Translations under genes and position numbers: made by a program
NCBI RefSeq assembly: GCF_014199615.1
Contig: NZ_JACHOB010000002.1
Coordinates: forward strand, 1 to 64,000
DNA: 64,000 bases
Direction of reading: 5' to 3'
Source of the DNA: Parvularcula dongshanensis
GTDB lineage: Bacteria; Pseudomonadota; Alphaproteobacteria; Caulobacterales; Parvularculaceae
Shown here: positions 1 through 9,184 of the stretch, piece after piece
How positions within the stretch are numbered: the first letter of the stretch is position 1
Layout: each line of letters starts with the position of its first letter
The notes under the pieces: model-generated
What the model saw: the letters and a program-made list of their open reading frames with translations, nothing else
Told to the model about the DNA's origin: nothing
Database searches by the model: none

Positions 1-120
1 CTGCGCCTGTTGCGGCGGCGCGGGAACGCTCGCTTGCTGCGCGGCGGCGGGAGAGATGAGGCCGAGCGCGGACGCGCCGAGCAGCAGAGCCGCCGTCAGC
101 CCCTCATTTGCATGTCTCAT
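1..120 (-). CDS. bamA: Outer-membrane assembly factor BamA, N-terminal fragment (runs off the window)
   Basis: Only the first 40 codons are present. They encode a typical signal peptide: a short basic start, an Ala/Leu-rich core, and a SPAAAQQ cleavage region followed by a Pro/Gln-rich stretch. BamA would insert beta-barrel proteins into the outer membrane. The identification rests on position, since bamA directly follows rseP in most alphaproteobacteria, and on the signal peptide. No POTRA sequence is visible. It starts 37 bases after the rseP stop and is probably co-transcribed with it. Confidence 0.6.
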   Translation of the reverse strand, partial: MRHANEGLTAALLLGASALGLISPAAAQQASVPAPPQQAQ

Positions 121-157
121 CGATTCGGTAGCCTTGCCCTTACGTCTCCGCGCGGCA

Positions 158-1429
158 TCAGCGCGCGAGCAATCCCATGATGTCGTTGACCACGACGAAG
201 ACCATCAACGTGCCGACCATCGCCAGCCCGATGCGGAAGCCCGCGCCCTGCACGCTGTCCGGCAGCGGTCGTCCCGTCAGAAGCTCGACCCCGTAGAACA
301 CGAGGTGCCCGCCGTCCAGGACCGGCACCGGCAGCAGGTTCAGGAAGCCGATCGAGACCGAGATGAGCGCTGCGACCGACAAGAAGGCGTGCAGCGACGC
401 GGTCAACCGCTGCACCACCGTCAGGTCGGCCTCGGCCGTGAAGCCCGAACTGGCGGCCTGGCCCGCGAACTGCGCGATCTTGATGGGCCCGCCGAGCTGC
501 CGCGCATCCTCCCGCCCGACGACGATGCGGCCGAGATAGGCGATCGTCGTGTCGAGCGTCCGGCCGACTTGAAGCGTGCCTTCCCAAACCGCCTGGACAG
601 GGTTCATCCGCAGGCGCGACGCCTGCCCCGCGCTGTACATGCCGAGGCGGCCGGCGCGAATCTCGTTGCCGAAGGCGTCGGTCTGAACGACGCGCTCGGG
701 CGTCGCGAAGAGCGTGATCGGCCGACCGTCCCGCTCAATGTCGAAGACCATCTCCGTGTTCGAGGAGAGGCGCACCCGGGTCGCCATCTCGTTGAAGTCG
801 TCGATGCCCCGGCCGTCGATGCGAACCACCCGGTCGCCCGTCTGAAAGCCTGCCACCTCGGCCGCCGAGCCTTCGGTCACCTCGCCGATGACGGGCTCCA
901 CGACCATCTTGCCGAAGGCCATGAAAAGGCCCGCGAAGACGACCGCAGCCAGCACGAAGTTCGCGAAGGGACCGGCCGCAACGACGGCCATGCGCTGCCA
1001 GACCGGCTTGAAGTGGAAGCAGACCCGCTTCTGCTCGTCGGTCAGGACCGCTTCGAGCTTCGCCCGCTCCGAGCCGAACTGCGTCGCGCCGGGTCCGGCA
1101 GCGGGTTCGGCCTCCGCGGGGGCCAGGTCCGAGCCGACCGCGTAGGCGCTGCCCTCCGCGCGGCCCGCCGAGGCGGCGTTGGCGTCGCCGAAGAACTTGA
1201 CGTAGCCGCCGAGCGGGATCGCGCTGATCTTCCAGACCGTGCCGTGGCGGTCGCGCCAGCTCTTGAGCGCCGGACCGAAGCCGATCGAGAAGGCATCCAC
1301 CTTCACCCCGCACAGGCGCGCGACCTTGAAGTGGCCGTACTCGTGGACGAAGACGATCAGCGGCAGGAGGACCGCGAAGGCGAGCAGCGCGATCAGCACG
1401 CCGGACCCCGCCGAAAACAAACTCGCCAT
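158..1429 (-). CDS. rseP: Site-2 intramembrane zinc metalloprotease RseP (MmpA-type)
   Basis: Encodes 423 residues. This inner-membrane protease cuts transmembrane segments, classically anti-sigma factors, in regulated intramembrane proteolysis. The zinc-binding HEYGH motif sits in the first membrane helix near residue 30. A single PDZ domain follows around residues 185-255, and the third zinc ligand lies in LLPVPVLDGGH near residue 370. Between the first helix and the PDZ domain there is an Ala/Pro-rich insertion of about 50 residues. The ATG at 1429 starts the conserved MASLF sequence; a longer reading adds unrelated residues. It lies 23 bases after dxr and ahead of bamA, in the usual envelope operon. 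Confidence 0.95.
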   Translation of the reverse strand: MASLFSAGSGVLIALLAFAVLLPLIVFVHEYGHFKVARLCGVKVDAFSIGFGPALKSWRDRHGTVWKISAIPLGGYVKFFGDANAASAGRAEGSAYAVGSDLAPAEAEPAAGPGATQFGSERAKLEAVLTDEQKRVCFHFKPVWQRMAVVAAGPFANFVLAAVVFAGLFMAFGKMVVEPVIGEVTEGSAAEVAGFQTGDRVVRIDGRGIDDFNEMATRVRLSSNTEMVFDIERDGRPITLFATPERVVQTDAFGNEIRAGRLGMYSAGQASRLRMNPVQAVWEGTLQVGRTLDTTIAYLGRIVVGREDARQLGGPIKIAQFAGQAASSGFTAEADLTVVQRLTASLHAFLSVAALISVSIGFLNLLPVPVLDGGHLVFYGVELLTGRPLPDSVQGAGFRIGLAMVGTLMVFVVVNDIMGLLAR

Positions 1430-1452
1430 GCCCTGACGTCCGTTCCTCTTCC

Positions 1453-2625
1453 CTAAGCGGCGACCGCCGTGATCCGTGCCTGCGCCGTCCGCCGGGCCCG
1501 CGCGTCGGCGGCGGTAACGGCGTCGAGGCTGGCCGAAGGATCGGTCCCGCATTCGTGAGCCAGACAGTGTTCCGTCACGCGCGCGATGTCCAGAAAGGGA
1601 AGGTGACCTTTGAGAAAAGCGGCGACCGCGACTTCGTTCGCCGCGTTCAGGACGGCCGGGTAAAGGCCGCCCGCATCGAGGGCCTGACGCGCGAGCCTCA
1701 ACGCCGGAAACCGCGCCTCGTCAGGACGTTCGAAGGTCATGGTGCCGACCTCTGCGAGGTCCAGGGGCGCGGCGCGGGTCGGTACGCGGTCGGGCCAGGC
1801 CAGGGCCGAAGCGATCGGAATCGTCATGTCGGGGGCGCCGAGCTGCGCCAGGGTCGAGCCGTCCACGTAGTCGACCATGGAGTGAATCACGGATTGGGGG
1901 TGCACCAGCACCTCGATCCGCTCCTTCGGCACGGGGAAGAGGAACGCCGCCTCGATCAGCTCGAGGCCCTTGTTCATCATCGTCGCGCTGTCGACCGAGA
2001 TCTTCGCGCCCATCGTCCAGTTCGGATGCGCGCACGCCTCGGCCGGCGTCACCGCGGCGAGGCTCTCAAGGCTGCGCGTCCTGAAGGGGCCGCCGGAAGC
2101 CGTCAGCACGAGGCGCCGGACGCGCTCGGGCCGGTCGAGCACCTGGAAGATCGCGTTGTGCTCGGAGTCGACCGGCAGCAGCTTGCCGCCCCCTGCCCGC
2201 ATCGCGGCGAGGACGACCTCGCCGGCGCTTACGAGGCACTCTTTGTTGGCGAAGGCGACGTCCGCGCCGCGCTTCGCGGCGGCCAGGAGGGGCGGCAGGC
2301 CCGCAATGCCGACGATCGCCGCCATGACCCAGCCCGCCTCGCGCCGCGCGGCTTCGCAGACGCCCTCGTCGCCGATGCCGACTTCGATGTCGTGACCGGC
2401 AAGCGCCTCGCGCAACCGTTCTGCGGCCTGCCGGTCGGCGCAGGCGGCGAAGCGGGCGCCGTGCGTCACCGCGAGCTCGGCGAGCCGCTTCCAGTTCGTG
2501 TCGGCGGTCAGGGCTTCGACGGTTATGTCCGCCTCGCCGCGCGCCCGCAGGTCCGCGATCAGCGCCAGTGTCTGTTCGCCCACCGAACCGGTGGCACCGA
2601 GGACCGTCACGCTTCGTCGCAGCAT
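1453..2625 (-). CDS. dxr: 1-deoxy-D-xylulose-5-phosphate reductoisomerase
   Basis: Encodes 390 residues, the normal family length. It converts DXP to MEP using NADPH, the committed step of the non-mevalonate isoprenoid pathway. The NADPH-binding GATGSVG motif is at residues 10-16. The metal and substrate motifs LPVDSEHNAIFQ, TASGGPF and VDSATMMNKG are all present. The ATG at 2625 was chosen because it begins directly before the Rossmann strand. It is 20 bases downstream of cdsA. Isoprenoid precursor synthesis therefore sits beside cdsA and in the same region as uppS, which uses its product. Confidence 0.97.
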   Translation of the reverse strand: MLRRSVTVLGATGSVGEQTLALIADLRARGEADITVEALTADTNWKRLAELAVTHGARFAACADRQAAERLREALAGHDIEVGIGDEGVCEAARREAGWVMAAIVGIAGLPPLLAAAKRGADVAFANKECLVSAGEVVLAAMRAGGGKLLPVDSEHNAIFQVLDRPERVRRLVLTASGGPFRTRSLESLAAVTPAEACAHPNWTMGAKISVDSATMMNKGLELIEAAFLFPVPKERIEVLVHPQSVIHSMVDYVDGSTLAQLGAPDMTIPIASALAWPDRVPTRAAPLDLAEVGTMTFERPDEARFPALRLARQALDAGGLYPAVLNAANEVAVAAFLKGHLPFLDIARVTEHCLAHECGTDPSASLDAVTAADARARRTAQARITAVAA

Positions 2626-2645
2626 CGCGCCCCTTCCGGCTCCCC

Positions 2646-3509
2646 TCACCCGTTCTGGCCGAGGAGCACGAGGATAGCTAGGAGCACCGCGGCGAAGAGG
2701 AAGCCGTCGAGCCGATCGAGAACCCCGCCATGCCCTGGGAAGGCCGACCCTGAATCCTTCACCCCATAGGAGCGCTTGAGCTGGCTCTCGGCGATGTCCC
2801 CGACGATCGAGGCGAGTGCGAGCGCGCCGCCGATCAGCGCCCAGGCCCCCCAATGGCCGAGCTGTCCGACCGCCGCGACGAGCATCGCCAGGATCGCGCC
2901 GGAGAGAAGACCGCCGATCGCGCCGGACCACGTCTTGTTCGGGCTGACCTTCGGAATGAGCTTCGGCCCGCCCAGGGTGCGGCCGACGGCGTAAGCGCCG
3001 GAGTCCGCGCCCCAGACGACGACGAAGAGAAGAAGGGTCAGCAGGCGGCCGCCCTCCGGCACCTCGCGCAGCCACAAGGCGGCGATGGCGGGCACGATCA
3101 GGTAGCCTGCCCCGACGGCGGGCCAGCTGTCGGGGTTCCGCCTCGGCCATTCCAGGATGGTACCGGCGATACCGCCGGTCAGCGTCGCGAAGAGCGCGGT
3201 CGCGTAGTGGCCGCCCGCGGCGAGGAAGACCGCCACGATGGCCGTGATCGATAGAGCGTAGAAGCCGCGTTGGAACTCGGCGCCGACGACGAGGCGGGTC
3301 CACTCGAAGATGAGGAAGATCGTCATCGCCGCGATGACGGCGGCGTAGGCCTTCCCCCCGAACCAGATCACCAGCAGCGCGAGCGGAATCAACACGCCCG
3401 CCGTGGCGAGGCGGGCCCCGAGGCCGCTCGTGCTCGGAAGGCGGTTCTTCCGAGGGGTATGGGGAAGCTGGGTGTCGATCGGTCCGCCCGGGGTCGGGTA
3501 AAGGCGCAC
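2646..3509 (-). CDS. cdsA: Phosphatidate cytidylyltransferase (CDP-diacylglycerol synthase)
   Basis: Encodes up to 287 residues. It makes CDP-diacylglycerol from phosphatidate and CTP in the inner membrane, the branch point for all phospholipids. It is a polytopic membrane protein; the family signature S-x-L-K-R...K-D...PGHGG-x-x-DR is intact near residues 235-262. The start is uncertain: the longest frame begins with GTG at 3509 without a convincing ribosome site, giving a soluble N-terminal tail of about 30 residues. A strong hairpin and an inserted esterase gene separate it from uppS, so it probably has its own promoter between 3510 and 3560. Confidence 0.93.
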   Translation of the reverse strand: MRLYPTPGGPIDTQLPHTPRKNRLPSTSGLGARLATAGVLIPLALLVIWFGGKAYAAVIAAMTIFLIFEWTRLVVGAEFQRGFYALSITAIVAVFLAAGGHYATALFATLTGGIAGTILEWPRRNPDSWPAVGAGYLIVPAIAALWLREVPEGGRLLTLLLFVVVWGADSGAYAVGRTLGGPKLIPKVSPNKTWSGAIGGLLSGAILAMLVAAVGQLGHWGAWALIGGALALASIVGDIAESQLKRSYGVKDSGSAFPGHGGVLDRLDGFLFAAVLLAILVLLGQNG

Positions 3510-3560
3510 TTCTGCCGTGTTCGGCCGAGGGCGTCAAAGGCCGGACCCCGGGGTTCGATC

Positions 3561-3602
3561 GCGAGGCCGGCTCCGGACCGCATGGTCCGAAGCCGGCCTC
3601 GC
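3561..3602 (-). terminator. Strong hairpin after the esterase gene, before cdsA
   Basis: A 12-bp perfect outer stem (GCGAGGCCGGCT / AGCCGGCCTCGC) is followed by one mismatch, a 6-bp inner stem and a GCAT loop. It lies 30 bases downstream of the esterase stop codon. There is no clear T-tract, so it may work with Rho or as an mRNA end stabiliser. It insulates cdsA from the esterase. Confidence 0.7.
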
Positions 3603-3632
3603 AGGCGGTCAGGCCCGAAGGTTCAGACCGGA

Positions 3633-5078
3633 TCAGTCACCGGACGGGCGGGACGCGCCGCGGATCTGCGCGTAGGCGCCGACGAATTCGTCTTCGGTCA
3701 CCTCGTCGTCCCCCTGCGCGACGGTCTTGAAGAGCTTGCGCGCGTCCTTCTTGGAGACGTCCTGCATGTCCCGGACGCCGTCCACGAACTCCTTGCGCTC
3801 AAGCGTGCCGTTCTCGTCCTCGTCGAGGGCGGCGAACTCGGCCCGCGCCGTGGCCTCGCCTTCCGCCGCGGCATCGTCGCCTTCGGCCAGCGCGGCGCCG
3901 TTCCCTTCGAAGGCGTCCCGCAGGCCTTCCAGCGCATAGTCCTGCGCCGCCTGGGCCTGCTCGACGGCCGCCGCCATGCCGAAGAACTCGTGCGTCACGC
4001 CCGGATAAGTCTGGGCGCGCGTCTCGACGCCGGCCAAGTCGAGGTTCGCCGCGAGCGTCCGACCTTCGGAGCGGAGCGGGTCGAGTTCTGCCGTGATGAC
4101 GGTCGTCGGCGGCAGGCCGGAGACGTCCGCGTTCACGAGGTCGATGCGCGGATCGCTGTGGTCCGCTTCGTCGGGCGTGTAGTAGCCGAAGAACCATTCC
4201 ATCGCGGCCTTGCTGAGCGGCATAGCCGACTGGTTCTCGACGTAGGACGGCGTGTCCGTGTCGGAGCCCGCCACCGGGTAGACGAGCACTTCGTAGATCG
4301 GCTGGGTGCCGCCCTCGTCACGGGCCCGCATCGCGACGTTCGCCGCGAGGTTCCCGCCCGCGCTTTCGCCGACGAGTGCGATGCGTTCGGGATCGCCGCC
4401 GAGCGACGCGGCGTTCTGCGTCAGCCACTCATAGGCCGCCCAGGCGTCTTCATGCGCCGCCGGGAAGGTGTTCTCCGGCGCCTGGCGGTAGTCGAAGGAC
4501 ACGACCATCGCGTTCGCACCGTTGGCGAGCGAACGGGGCGTCGCATCGTAAGTGTCGATGTCGGCGATCACCCAGCCGCCGCCGTGCCAATAGGCAATGA
4601 CGGGCAGCGCTTCGCCGTCCTGCGACCCTTCGGGCCTGTAGATGCGGGCGTTGAGCGACCCGTCCGCGCCCGGAACCTCGATGTCCCGCGTGCTGGCCAC
4701 CGCCATCGGCTCGGTCGATTCGCCTTCGTCCTCGAGAACGCCCCGCACGGCGTCCGCAGGCGAGGGCTGGCTGCGCGCCTCTTCGGGCGTCAGCGTGTCG
4801 ATCGGCTTCGCGCCGAGTTCCGTCAGCTTGGTCAGGACGGCCGCCATGTCGTCGGTGGCGTAGTCGGCCGTCTGCGCGGGGTCGGTGATCGGCTGGTCGG
4901 GGGACGGCTCTTCGTCCGGCGTGAAGACGGAACCGTCCGTGTCGGACTGCTGCGCTTCGGTCGACATCCGCGACGTCATCATGTCGTCCGACTGCATCGC
5001 ACTGTCGGACTGCGCGAAGGCAGGCACGGTAAGGAGGCTGGCCGCTGCGGTGCCAAGAAGAATGGATCGGGTGGTCAT
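3633..5078 (-). CDS. Secreted HSL-family alpha/beta-hydrolase (esterase) with C-terminal EF-hand
   Basis: Encodes 481 residues. A signal peptide (residues 1-23, ending AFA-Q) is followed by an acidic Asp/Ser/Thr-rich linker of about 100 residues and then an alpha/beta-hydrolase domain of the hormone-sensitive-lipase type. The HGGGW oxyanion motif is at 165-169, the nucleophile Ser239 lies in GESAGG, and Asp333 and His363 complete the triad. A canonical EF-hand loop (D419-x-D421-x-N423-G...E430) and a weaker second one follow. The ATG at 5078 has a GGGAG site 7 bases upstream. It probably hydrolyses short-chain carboxylic esters outside the cytoplasm, perhaps with Ca2+ stabilisation. It interrupts the usual uppS-cdsA linkage. 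Confidence 0.85.
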   Translation of the reverse strand: MTTRSILLGTAAASLLTVPAFAQSDSAMQSDDMMTSRMSTEAQQSDTDGSVFTPDEEPSPDQPITDPAQTADYATDDMAAVLTKLTELGAKPIDTLTPEEARSQPSPADAVRGVLEDEGESTEPMAVASTRDIEVPGADGSLNARIYRPEGSQDGEALPVIAYWHGGGWVIADIDTYDATPRSLANGANAMVVSFDYRQAPENTFPAAHEDAWAAYEWLTQNAASLGGDPERIALVGESAGGNLAANVAMRARDEGGTQPIYEVLVYPVAGSDTDTPSYVENQSAMPLSKAAMEWFFGYYTPDEADHSDPRIDLVNADVSGLPPTTVITAELDPLRSEGRTLAANLDLAGVETRAQTYPGVTHEFFGMAAAVEQAQAAQDYALEGLRDAFEGNGAALAEGDDAAAEGEATARAEFAALDEDENGTLERKEFVDGVRDMQDVSKKDARKLFKTVAQGDDEVTEDEFVGAYAQIRGASRPSGD

Positions 5079-5190
5079 ATAAAATCTCCCACGAGAGCGT
5101 GTTGTCTTCGGAACGGCCCAGTATGGGTTCAAGTTCCGAGGATACCGATCCGTTAGGTGGAAGACTTCCTACGCTTTCACTTCCGCTCGA

Positions 5191-5970
5191 CTATGCGTCT
5201 TCTTCGAGCCGGCCGCCGTAGCGGCGCTCGCGGCGCTGATACTGCTCGACGGCGGCGATGAACTCGTCTCGGCCGAAGTCCGGCCAGAAGCAGTCGAGGA
5301 AGACGAACTCCGCATACGCGGCCTGCCAGAGCAGGAAGTTCGAGATGCGCTGCTCGCCGCTCGTCCGGATGATGAGGTCGGGGTCGGGCGCGCCCTTCGT
5401 GTCGAGCGCGTCGGTCAGCGCCGCCTCGTCGATCGCGGCGGGATCGATCTCTCCGGAAGCCGCCTGCGCCGCGAGCTTCGAGGCCGCCCGAACGAGCTCG
5501 TCCCTGCCGCCATAGTTGAAAGCGATCTGGAGCGTGTGGCCGGTATTGTCCGCGGTGCGGCGCTCCGCGTCCTCGACCAGCGCGACGAGATCCCGCGGCA
5601 GGGTCTGCCGATCACCGATGATCCGGACCCGGACCCCCTCGTCCGCCAGCTTGGCGAGATCGTCCTCGAAGAAGCGCCGTAGGAGGCCCATGAGGTGCCG
5701 GACTTCCCAGTCGGGGCGGTTCCAGTTCTCTGTCGAGAAGCTGTAGAGCGTCACGTGGGTCAGCCCGAGTTCCCGAGCCGTCTCGACCGCGCGGCGCGCC
5801 GCCTCGACGCCCTGCTGATGCCCCTCCAGCCGCGAGACCCCGCGCGCCTTCGCCCAGCGGCCGTTGCCGTCCATGATGATGGCGACGTGTCGGAGCGGTC
5901 GCGCCGTCTCGGGCGCCTCCGTTCCACCGGCGAACATGCGGCCTGCGTGCTTTCTAAGCGTAGCGGACAT
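5191..5970 (-). CDS. uppS: Undecaprenyl diphosphate synthase
   Basis: Encodes 259 residues. This cis-prenyltransferase extends farnesyl diphosphate with isopentenyl diphosphate to the C55 lipid carrier for peptidoglycan and surface polysaccharides. The IIMDGNGRWA motif near residue 32 holds the catalytic Asp. The C-terminal signature DLIIRTSGEQRISNFLLWQ is intact. It follows frr by 44 bases on the same strand. The usual next gene, cdsA, is displaced by the esterase. Confidence 0.97.
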   Translation of the reverse strand: MSATLRKHAGRMFAGGTEAPETARPLRHVAIIMDGNGRWAKARGVSRLEGHQQGVEAARRAVETARELGLTHVTLYSFSTENWNRPDWEVRHLMGLLRRFFEDDLAKLADEGVRVRIIGDRQTLPRDLVALVEDAERRTADNTGHTLQIAFNYGGRDELVRAASKLAAQAASGEIDPAAIDEAALTDALDTKGAPDPDLIIRTSGEQRISNFLLWQAAYAEFVFLDCFWPDFGRDEFIAAVEQYQRRERRYGGRLEEDA

Positions 5971-6014
5971 CGGCGCCTCCAGGCGGCGGAACGGAAAAGG
6001 GTTCTGAGGCGCCC

Positions 6015-6566
6015 TCAGACCTGCATGATCTCTTCTTCCTTCGCCGCGTGAAGGCGATCGACCTCTTTGATCTTGGCGTCGGTCAGGTCCTGAACGCGCG
6101 TCTGCGCCTTCTTCTGGTCGTCCTCGGGCATGTCGGAGGCCGCTTTGATCTCGTCCATGCCGTCGCGCCGGACGTTGCGGATCGCGACCTTGGCGGCCTC
6201 GGCGTACTTGCCCGTCATCTTGGCGAGGTCGCGGCGGCGCTCCTCTGTCATGGGCGGCATCGGCACGCGAACGGTCTGCCCGTCGGTGACAGGGTTGAGT
6301 CCGAGACCGGAGTTCCGGATCGCCTTCTCGACGGCACCCACGAGGCCCTTATCCCAGACGTTGACGGCCAGCGTCCGCGCGTCCGGCACGCCGATCGTGC
6401 CCACCTGATTGAGCGGCATGTCCGAGCCGTAGGCGTTGACGACGACCGGCTCCAGCAGGTTCGCGGTCGCGCGGCCCGAGCGAAGGCCGCCGAACTCGGT
6501 CTTCAGCGCGGCGAGCGCGCCGTCCATGCGCTTCTCGAGTTCCTTGAAGTCTGGACCATCGGCCAT
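6015..6566 (-). CDS. frr: Ribosome recycling factor
   Basis: Encodes 183 residues, standard for the family. With EF-G it splits post-termination ribosomes. Recognisable features are the N-terminal helix with LRSGRATANLLEPV, the PLNQVGTI strand, and the C-terminal helices with PMPPMTEERR and KEEEIMQV. It lies between pyrH plus a GNAT gene upstream and uppS downstream, the conserved order apart from the added GNAT gene. Confidence 0.97.
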   Translation of the reverse strand: MADGPDFKELEKRMDGALAALKTEFGGLRSGRATANLLEPVVVNAYGSDMPLNQVGTIGVPDARTLAVNVWDKGLVGAVEKAIRNSGLGLNPVTDGQTVRVPMPPMTEERRRDLAKMTGKYAEAAKVAIRNVRRDGMDEIKAASDMPEDDQKKAQTRVQDLTDAKIKEVDRLHAAKEEEIMQV

Positions 6567-6649
6567 GGGTACGTTCCTCGGGGCTGTCTTTCCGGCCTTA
6601 TGCGGGAAGCCGCCTCAAAGGGAAACAGGGGGCATGCCGGTGCCCGCCC

Positions 6650-7186
6650 TCAACCCTTGGTCATGACGACGAAGTCGATCTGCCCGCCGGGGACAGGGTA
6701 GCGCTCCGCCGCCCCGCGAGCATAACCACGGCGTTCGTAGAAGCTGACGCCGCTCAAAGTGGCGGTCAGGACGAAACGGCTGAACCCCGCCGCCCGCGCT
6801 TCCCCTTCGCACCTGTCGAGAAGGCGCCCACCGAGGCCGGCCCCCGCGCATTCCGGCGCGACGAAGAAGGCGCGGATCTTCGCGGGCTCCGTCTGGGGGT
6901 CGAGTAGGCGCACGTCCCGCCCGGCCCAGGCGTCGCCGCCGAAGGGCGTCGCGCGGCGGCTCCACCCGCCACAGGCGATGGGTGTGCCGTCCTCCTCGAT
7001 CAGCCAGTAAGTGGCATCGTCGATCAAGGTCGTGTCGACGCCGAAGGGTCCGGTCAGCGCGCCCTCGACGACATCAGCCGAGTAGTAGGGCACGCAAAGC
7101 GCGCGGGCCGAACGCTCGATCAGCGCGCGAAGGGCTGGGACGTCGGCTCGCGTCGCCAAGCGAAGCGTTCCGCCCTGCGTGGTCAC
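6650..7186 (-). CDS. GNAT-family N-acetyltransferase
   Basis: Encodes 178 residues. The acetyl-CoA pyrophosphate-binding segment is recognisable ([18 protein letters not shown]), followed by the typical C-terminal [14 protein letters not shown] strand-helix. The substrate cannot be inferred. The start is GTG at 7186, overlapping the pyrH stop as GTGA, so translation is probably coupled to pyrH. A cytoplasmic acetyltransferase of small molecules or protein N-termini is likely. It is an addition to the common pyrH-frr pair. Confidence 0.85.
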   Translation of the reverse strand: MTTQGGTLRLATRADVPALRALIERSARALCVPYYSADVVEGALTGPFGVDTTLIDDATYWLIEEDGTPIACGGWSRRATPFGGDAWAGRDVRLLDPQTEPAKIRAFFVAPECAGAGLGGRLLDRCEGEARAAGFSRFVLTATLSGVSFYERRGYARGAAERYPVPGGQIDFVVMTKG

Positions 7187-7917
7187 TTGGCGCCCGACGA
7201 GACCTCGTCACCGCCGACCACGGTGAAGCGTCCCTGCCCCGTCAACGCGCCCTGGATGCCGTCCTTGAGGCTGAAGACGACGATCGGGATGCCGTTCTCG
7301 CGGGTCAGGCTGATCGCCGCCTGGTCCATGACGCGAAGGTCCTGGGTCAGCACGTCGCGGTAGCTGATCTGCTCGTAGCGCTCGGCGTCGGGGTCGAGCT
7401 TGGGATCGGCGGAGTAGACGCCGTCCACTTGGGTGCCCTTCATCAACGCGTCGCACCCCATCTCGGCGGCGCGCAGCGCCGCCCCGGTGTCGGTCGTGAA
7501 GAACGGGTTGCCCGTACCGCCCGCGAAGATGACGACGCGCCCTTTCTCGAGATGCCGAAGCGCCCGTCTGCGGATGTAGGGCTCGCAGACCGAGGTCATT
7601 TCGATCGCGGACATGACGCGGGTGTGCTGGCCCAGCTTCTCGAGGCTCGACTGCACGGCGAGCGCGTTCATGACGGTGGCGAGCATGCCCATGTAGTCGG
7701 CGCTCGCCCGCTCCATGCCGCCCGCCGCCACGGTCAGGCCGCGGAAGATGTTGCCGCCGCCGACGACGAGGCAGACCTCGACGCCCATGTCGCAGGCCGA
7801 CTTCACTTCGCAGGCCACGCGCTCGACCGTCGGCAGGTCGATGCCGAACTGGCCGTCGCCCATCAGCGCCTCGCCGGAGATCTTGAGAAGGACGCGTTTG
7901 TAGACAGGGTCGGGCAT
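7183..7917 (-). CDS. pyrH: UMP kinase
   Basis: Encodes 244 residues. It phosphorylates UMP to UDP for pyrimidine nucleotide synthesis and is hexameric and cytoplasmic in the family. The amino-acid-kinase fold shows [37 protein letters not shown] and [13 protein letters not shown]. The ATG at 7917 begins [12 protein letters not shown]; longer readings add unrelated residues. It is the first gene of the minus-strand block ending in bamA. The usual upstream neighbours tsf and rpsB lie about 21 kb away. Confidence 0.97.
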   Translation of the reverse strand: MPDPVYKRVLLKISGEALMGDGQFGIDLPTVERVACEVKSACDMGVEVCLVVGGGNIFRGLTVAAGGMERASADYMGMLATVMNALAVQSSLEKLGQHTRVMSAIEMTSVCEPYIRRRALRHLEKGRVVIFAGGTGNPFFTTDTGAALRAAEMGCDALMKGTQVDGVYSADPKLDPDAERYEQISYRDVLTQDLRVMDQAAISLTRENGIPIVVFSLKDGIQGALTGQGRFTVVGGDEVSSGAK

Positions 7918-8043
7918 GGGGCACTCCGGTCGGCTGACCGGGCCGATAGCAGCGGGCGGCGGGCCTGAGAAGCGCAAGCGGGGCGTACTTGCGGCGTGGC
8001 CGACGCTCCCTAAGGTCGAGGCAACGATAAGGGAGGACCAAGA

Positions 8044-9033
8044 ATGAGAAGATACGCAGCCCTGCTGACGGGCGGTGCGATGGCGCTCGCCGTTCAAGCA
8101 TCCGCCTTCGCCGCGGACTTCGAGGTCGACCGCTGCGTCAACCTCGGCAACGCGCTCGACGCGCCGAGCGAGGGCGAGTGGGGGCACAAGATCCGCCGCG
8201 ACTACATGAACGCCATCGCCGCGGCCGGGATCGACACGGTCCGGCTGCCGGTGAAGTGGTCGGCGCATACGGGAGAGGGCCCGGACTACGCGATCGACGA
8301 GGACTTCATGGCGCGGGTCGACGAAGTGATCGGCTGGGCCATGGACGAGGATCTCAACGTCGTCCTCGACGTCCACCACTTCGACGAGATCTACGAAGAC
8401 CCGGAGGGCGAGCGCGCCAAGCTGGTCGCGCTGTGGCAGCAGATCGGCGCGCACTACGCCGACGCGCCCGACAGCCTCGTCTTCGAGGTGCTGAACGAGC
8501 CGCGAGAGGCGCTGTCCGGCGAGGTGATGCAGTCGGTCCTCCTGGAGGGCCTGGCGACCATCCGGGAGACGAACCCCGAACGCCTCGTGATGCTAGGCGG
8601 CGATCAGTGGAACTCGATCCGCGGCCTGCCCACCATCCCCGCGACGCCGGACGATCCGAACATCGTCCACACCTTCCACTACTACGACCCGCACGCGTTC
8701 ACGCACCAGAAGGCGTCCTGGGCCGGCATGTCCGACGAGGACGTAGATTGGGGCAGCGCCGAGGAGCGGGCACAGCTCGAGGCGGACGCCGACCGGGCCG
8801 CGCGGCATGCGGAGGAGACGGGCTACCCGCTCTTCCTCGGCGAGTACGGCGTCAACGGGACCGCCAAGAGCGATGTCCGCATCAAATGGACCGAAGCGGT
8901 GACGGCAGCGATGCAGGACCGCGGGATCGCGACCTGCCCCTGGGCGTTCACGCAGACCTTTCCCGTCTGGGACAACGAGGCGAACGAATGGCTGCCCGGC
9001 ATGAAGGAGGCGATCCTGGCGGGCGGAGAGTAG
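8044..9033 (+). CDS. Secreted glycoside hydrolase family 5 (cellulase-like)
   Basis: Encodes 329 residues. A signal peptide (residues 1-23, ending AFA-A) precedes one (beta/alpha)8 GH5 domain. The acid/base Glu152 is in the classic VFEVLNEP motif and the nucleophile Glu267 is in FLGEYG. The strand motifs [11 protein letters not shown] and NVVLDVHHF are also present. It should cleave a beta-1,4-glycan such as a glucan or mannan in the periplasm or outside; specificity is not readable. A very strong ribosome site (AGGGAGGA) precedes the ATG. It is probably monocistronic. Confidence 0.92.
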   Translation: MRRYAALLTGGAMALAVQASAFAADFEVDRCVNLGNALDAPSEGEWGHKIRRDYMNAIAAAGIDTVRLPVKWSAHTGEGPDYAIDEDFMARVDEVIGWAMDEDLNVVLDVHHFDEIYEDPEGERAKLVALWQQIGAHYADAPDSLVFEVLNEPREALSGEVMQSVLLEGLATIRETNPERLVMLGGDQWNSIRGLPTIPATPDDPNIVHTFHYYDPHAFTHQKASWAGMSDEDVDWGSAEERAQLEADADRAARHAEETGYPLFLGEYGVNGTAKSDVRIKWTEAVTAAMQDRGIATCPWAFTQTFPVWDNEANEWLPGMKEAILAGGE

Positions 9034-9095
9034 GCCCCGCTGCCAAAACCGTTACCGGGCGCCCTCCGCATGCGGTAGGATGCGCCCGTTCCCAC

Positions 9096-9126
9096 GCGGC
9101 GGCCGTGCCCCGGGGCCGGCCGCCGC
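9096..9126 (+). terminator. GC-rich perfect hairpin between the GH5 and ScyD/E-like genes
   Basis: A 10-bp perfect stem (GCGGCGGCCG / CGGCCGCCGC) encloses a further GCCCCGGGGC palindrome. It is 62 bases after the GH5 stop. There is no T-run. It is likely a transcription or mRNA 3' end for the GH5 gene, or a leader structure of the next gene. Confidence 0.5.
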
Positions 9127-9184
9127 CAAGAACGCTCGCGTGTGACGGACCTCGGTCCGTCGTTCTGGTTCGAGGGAGAGCCGT

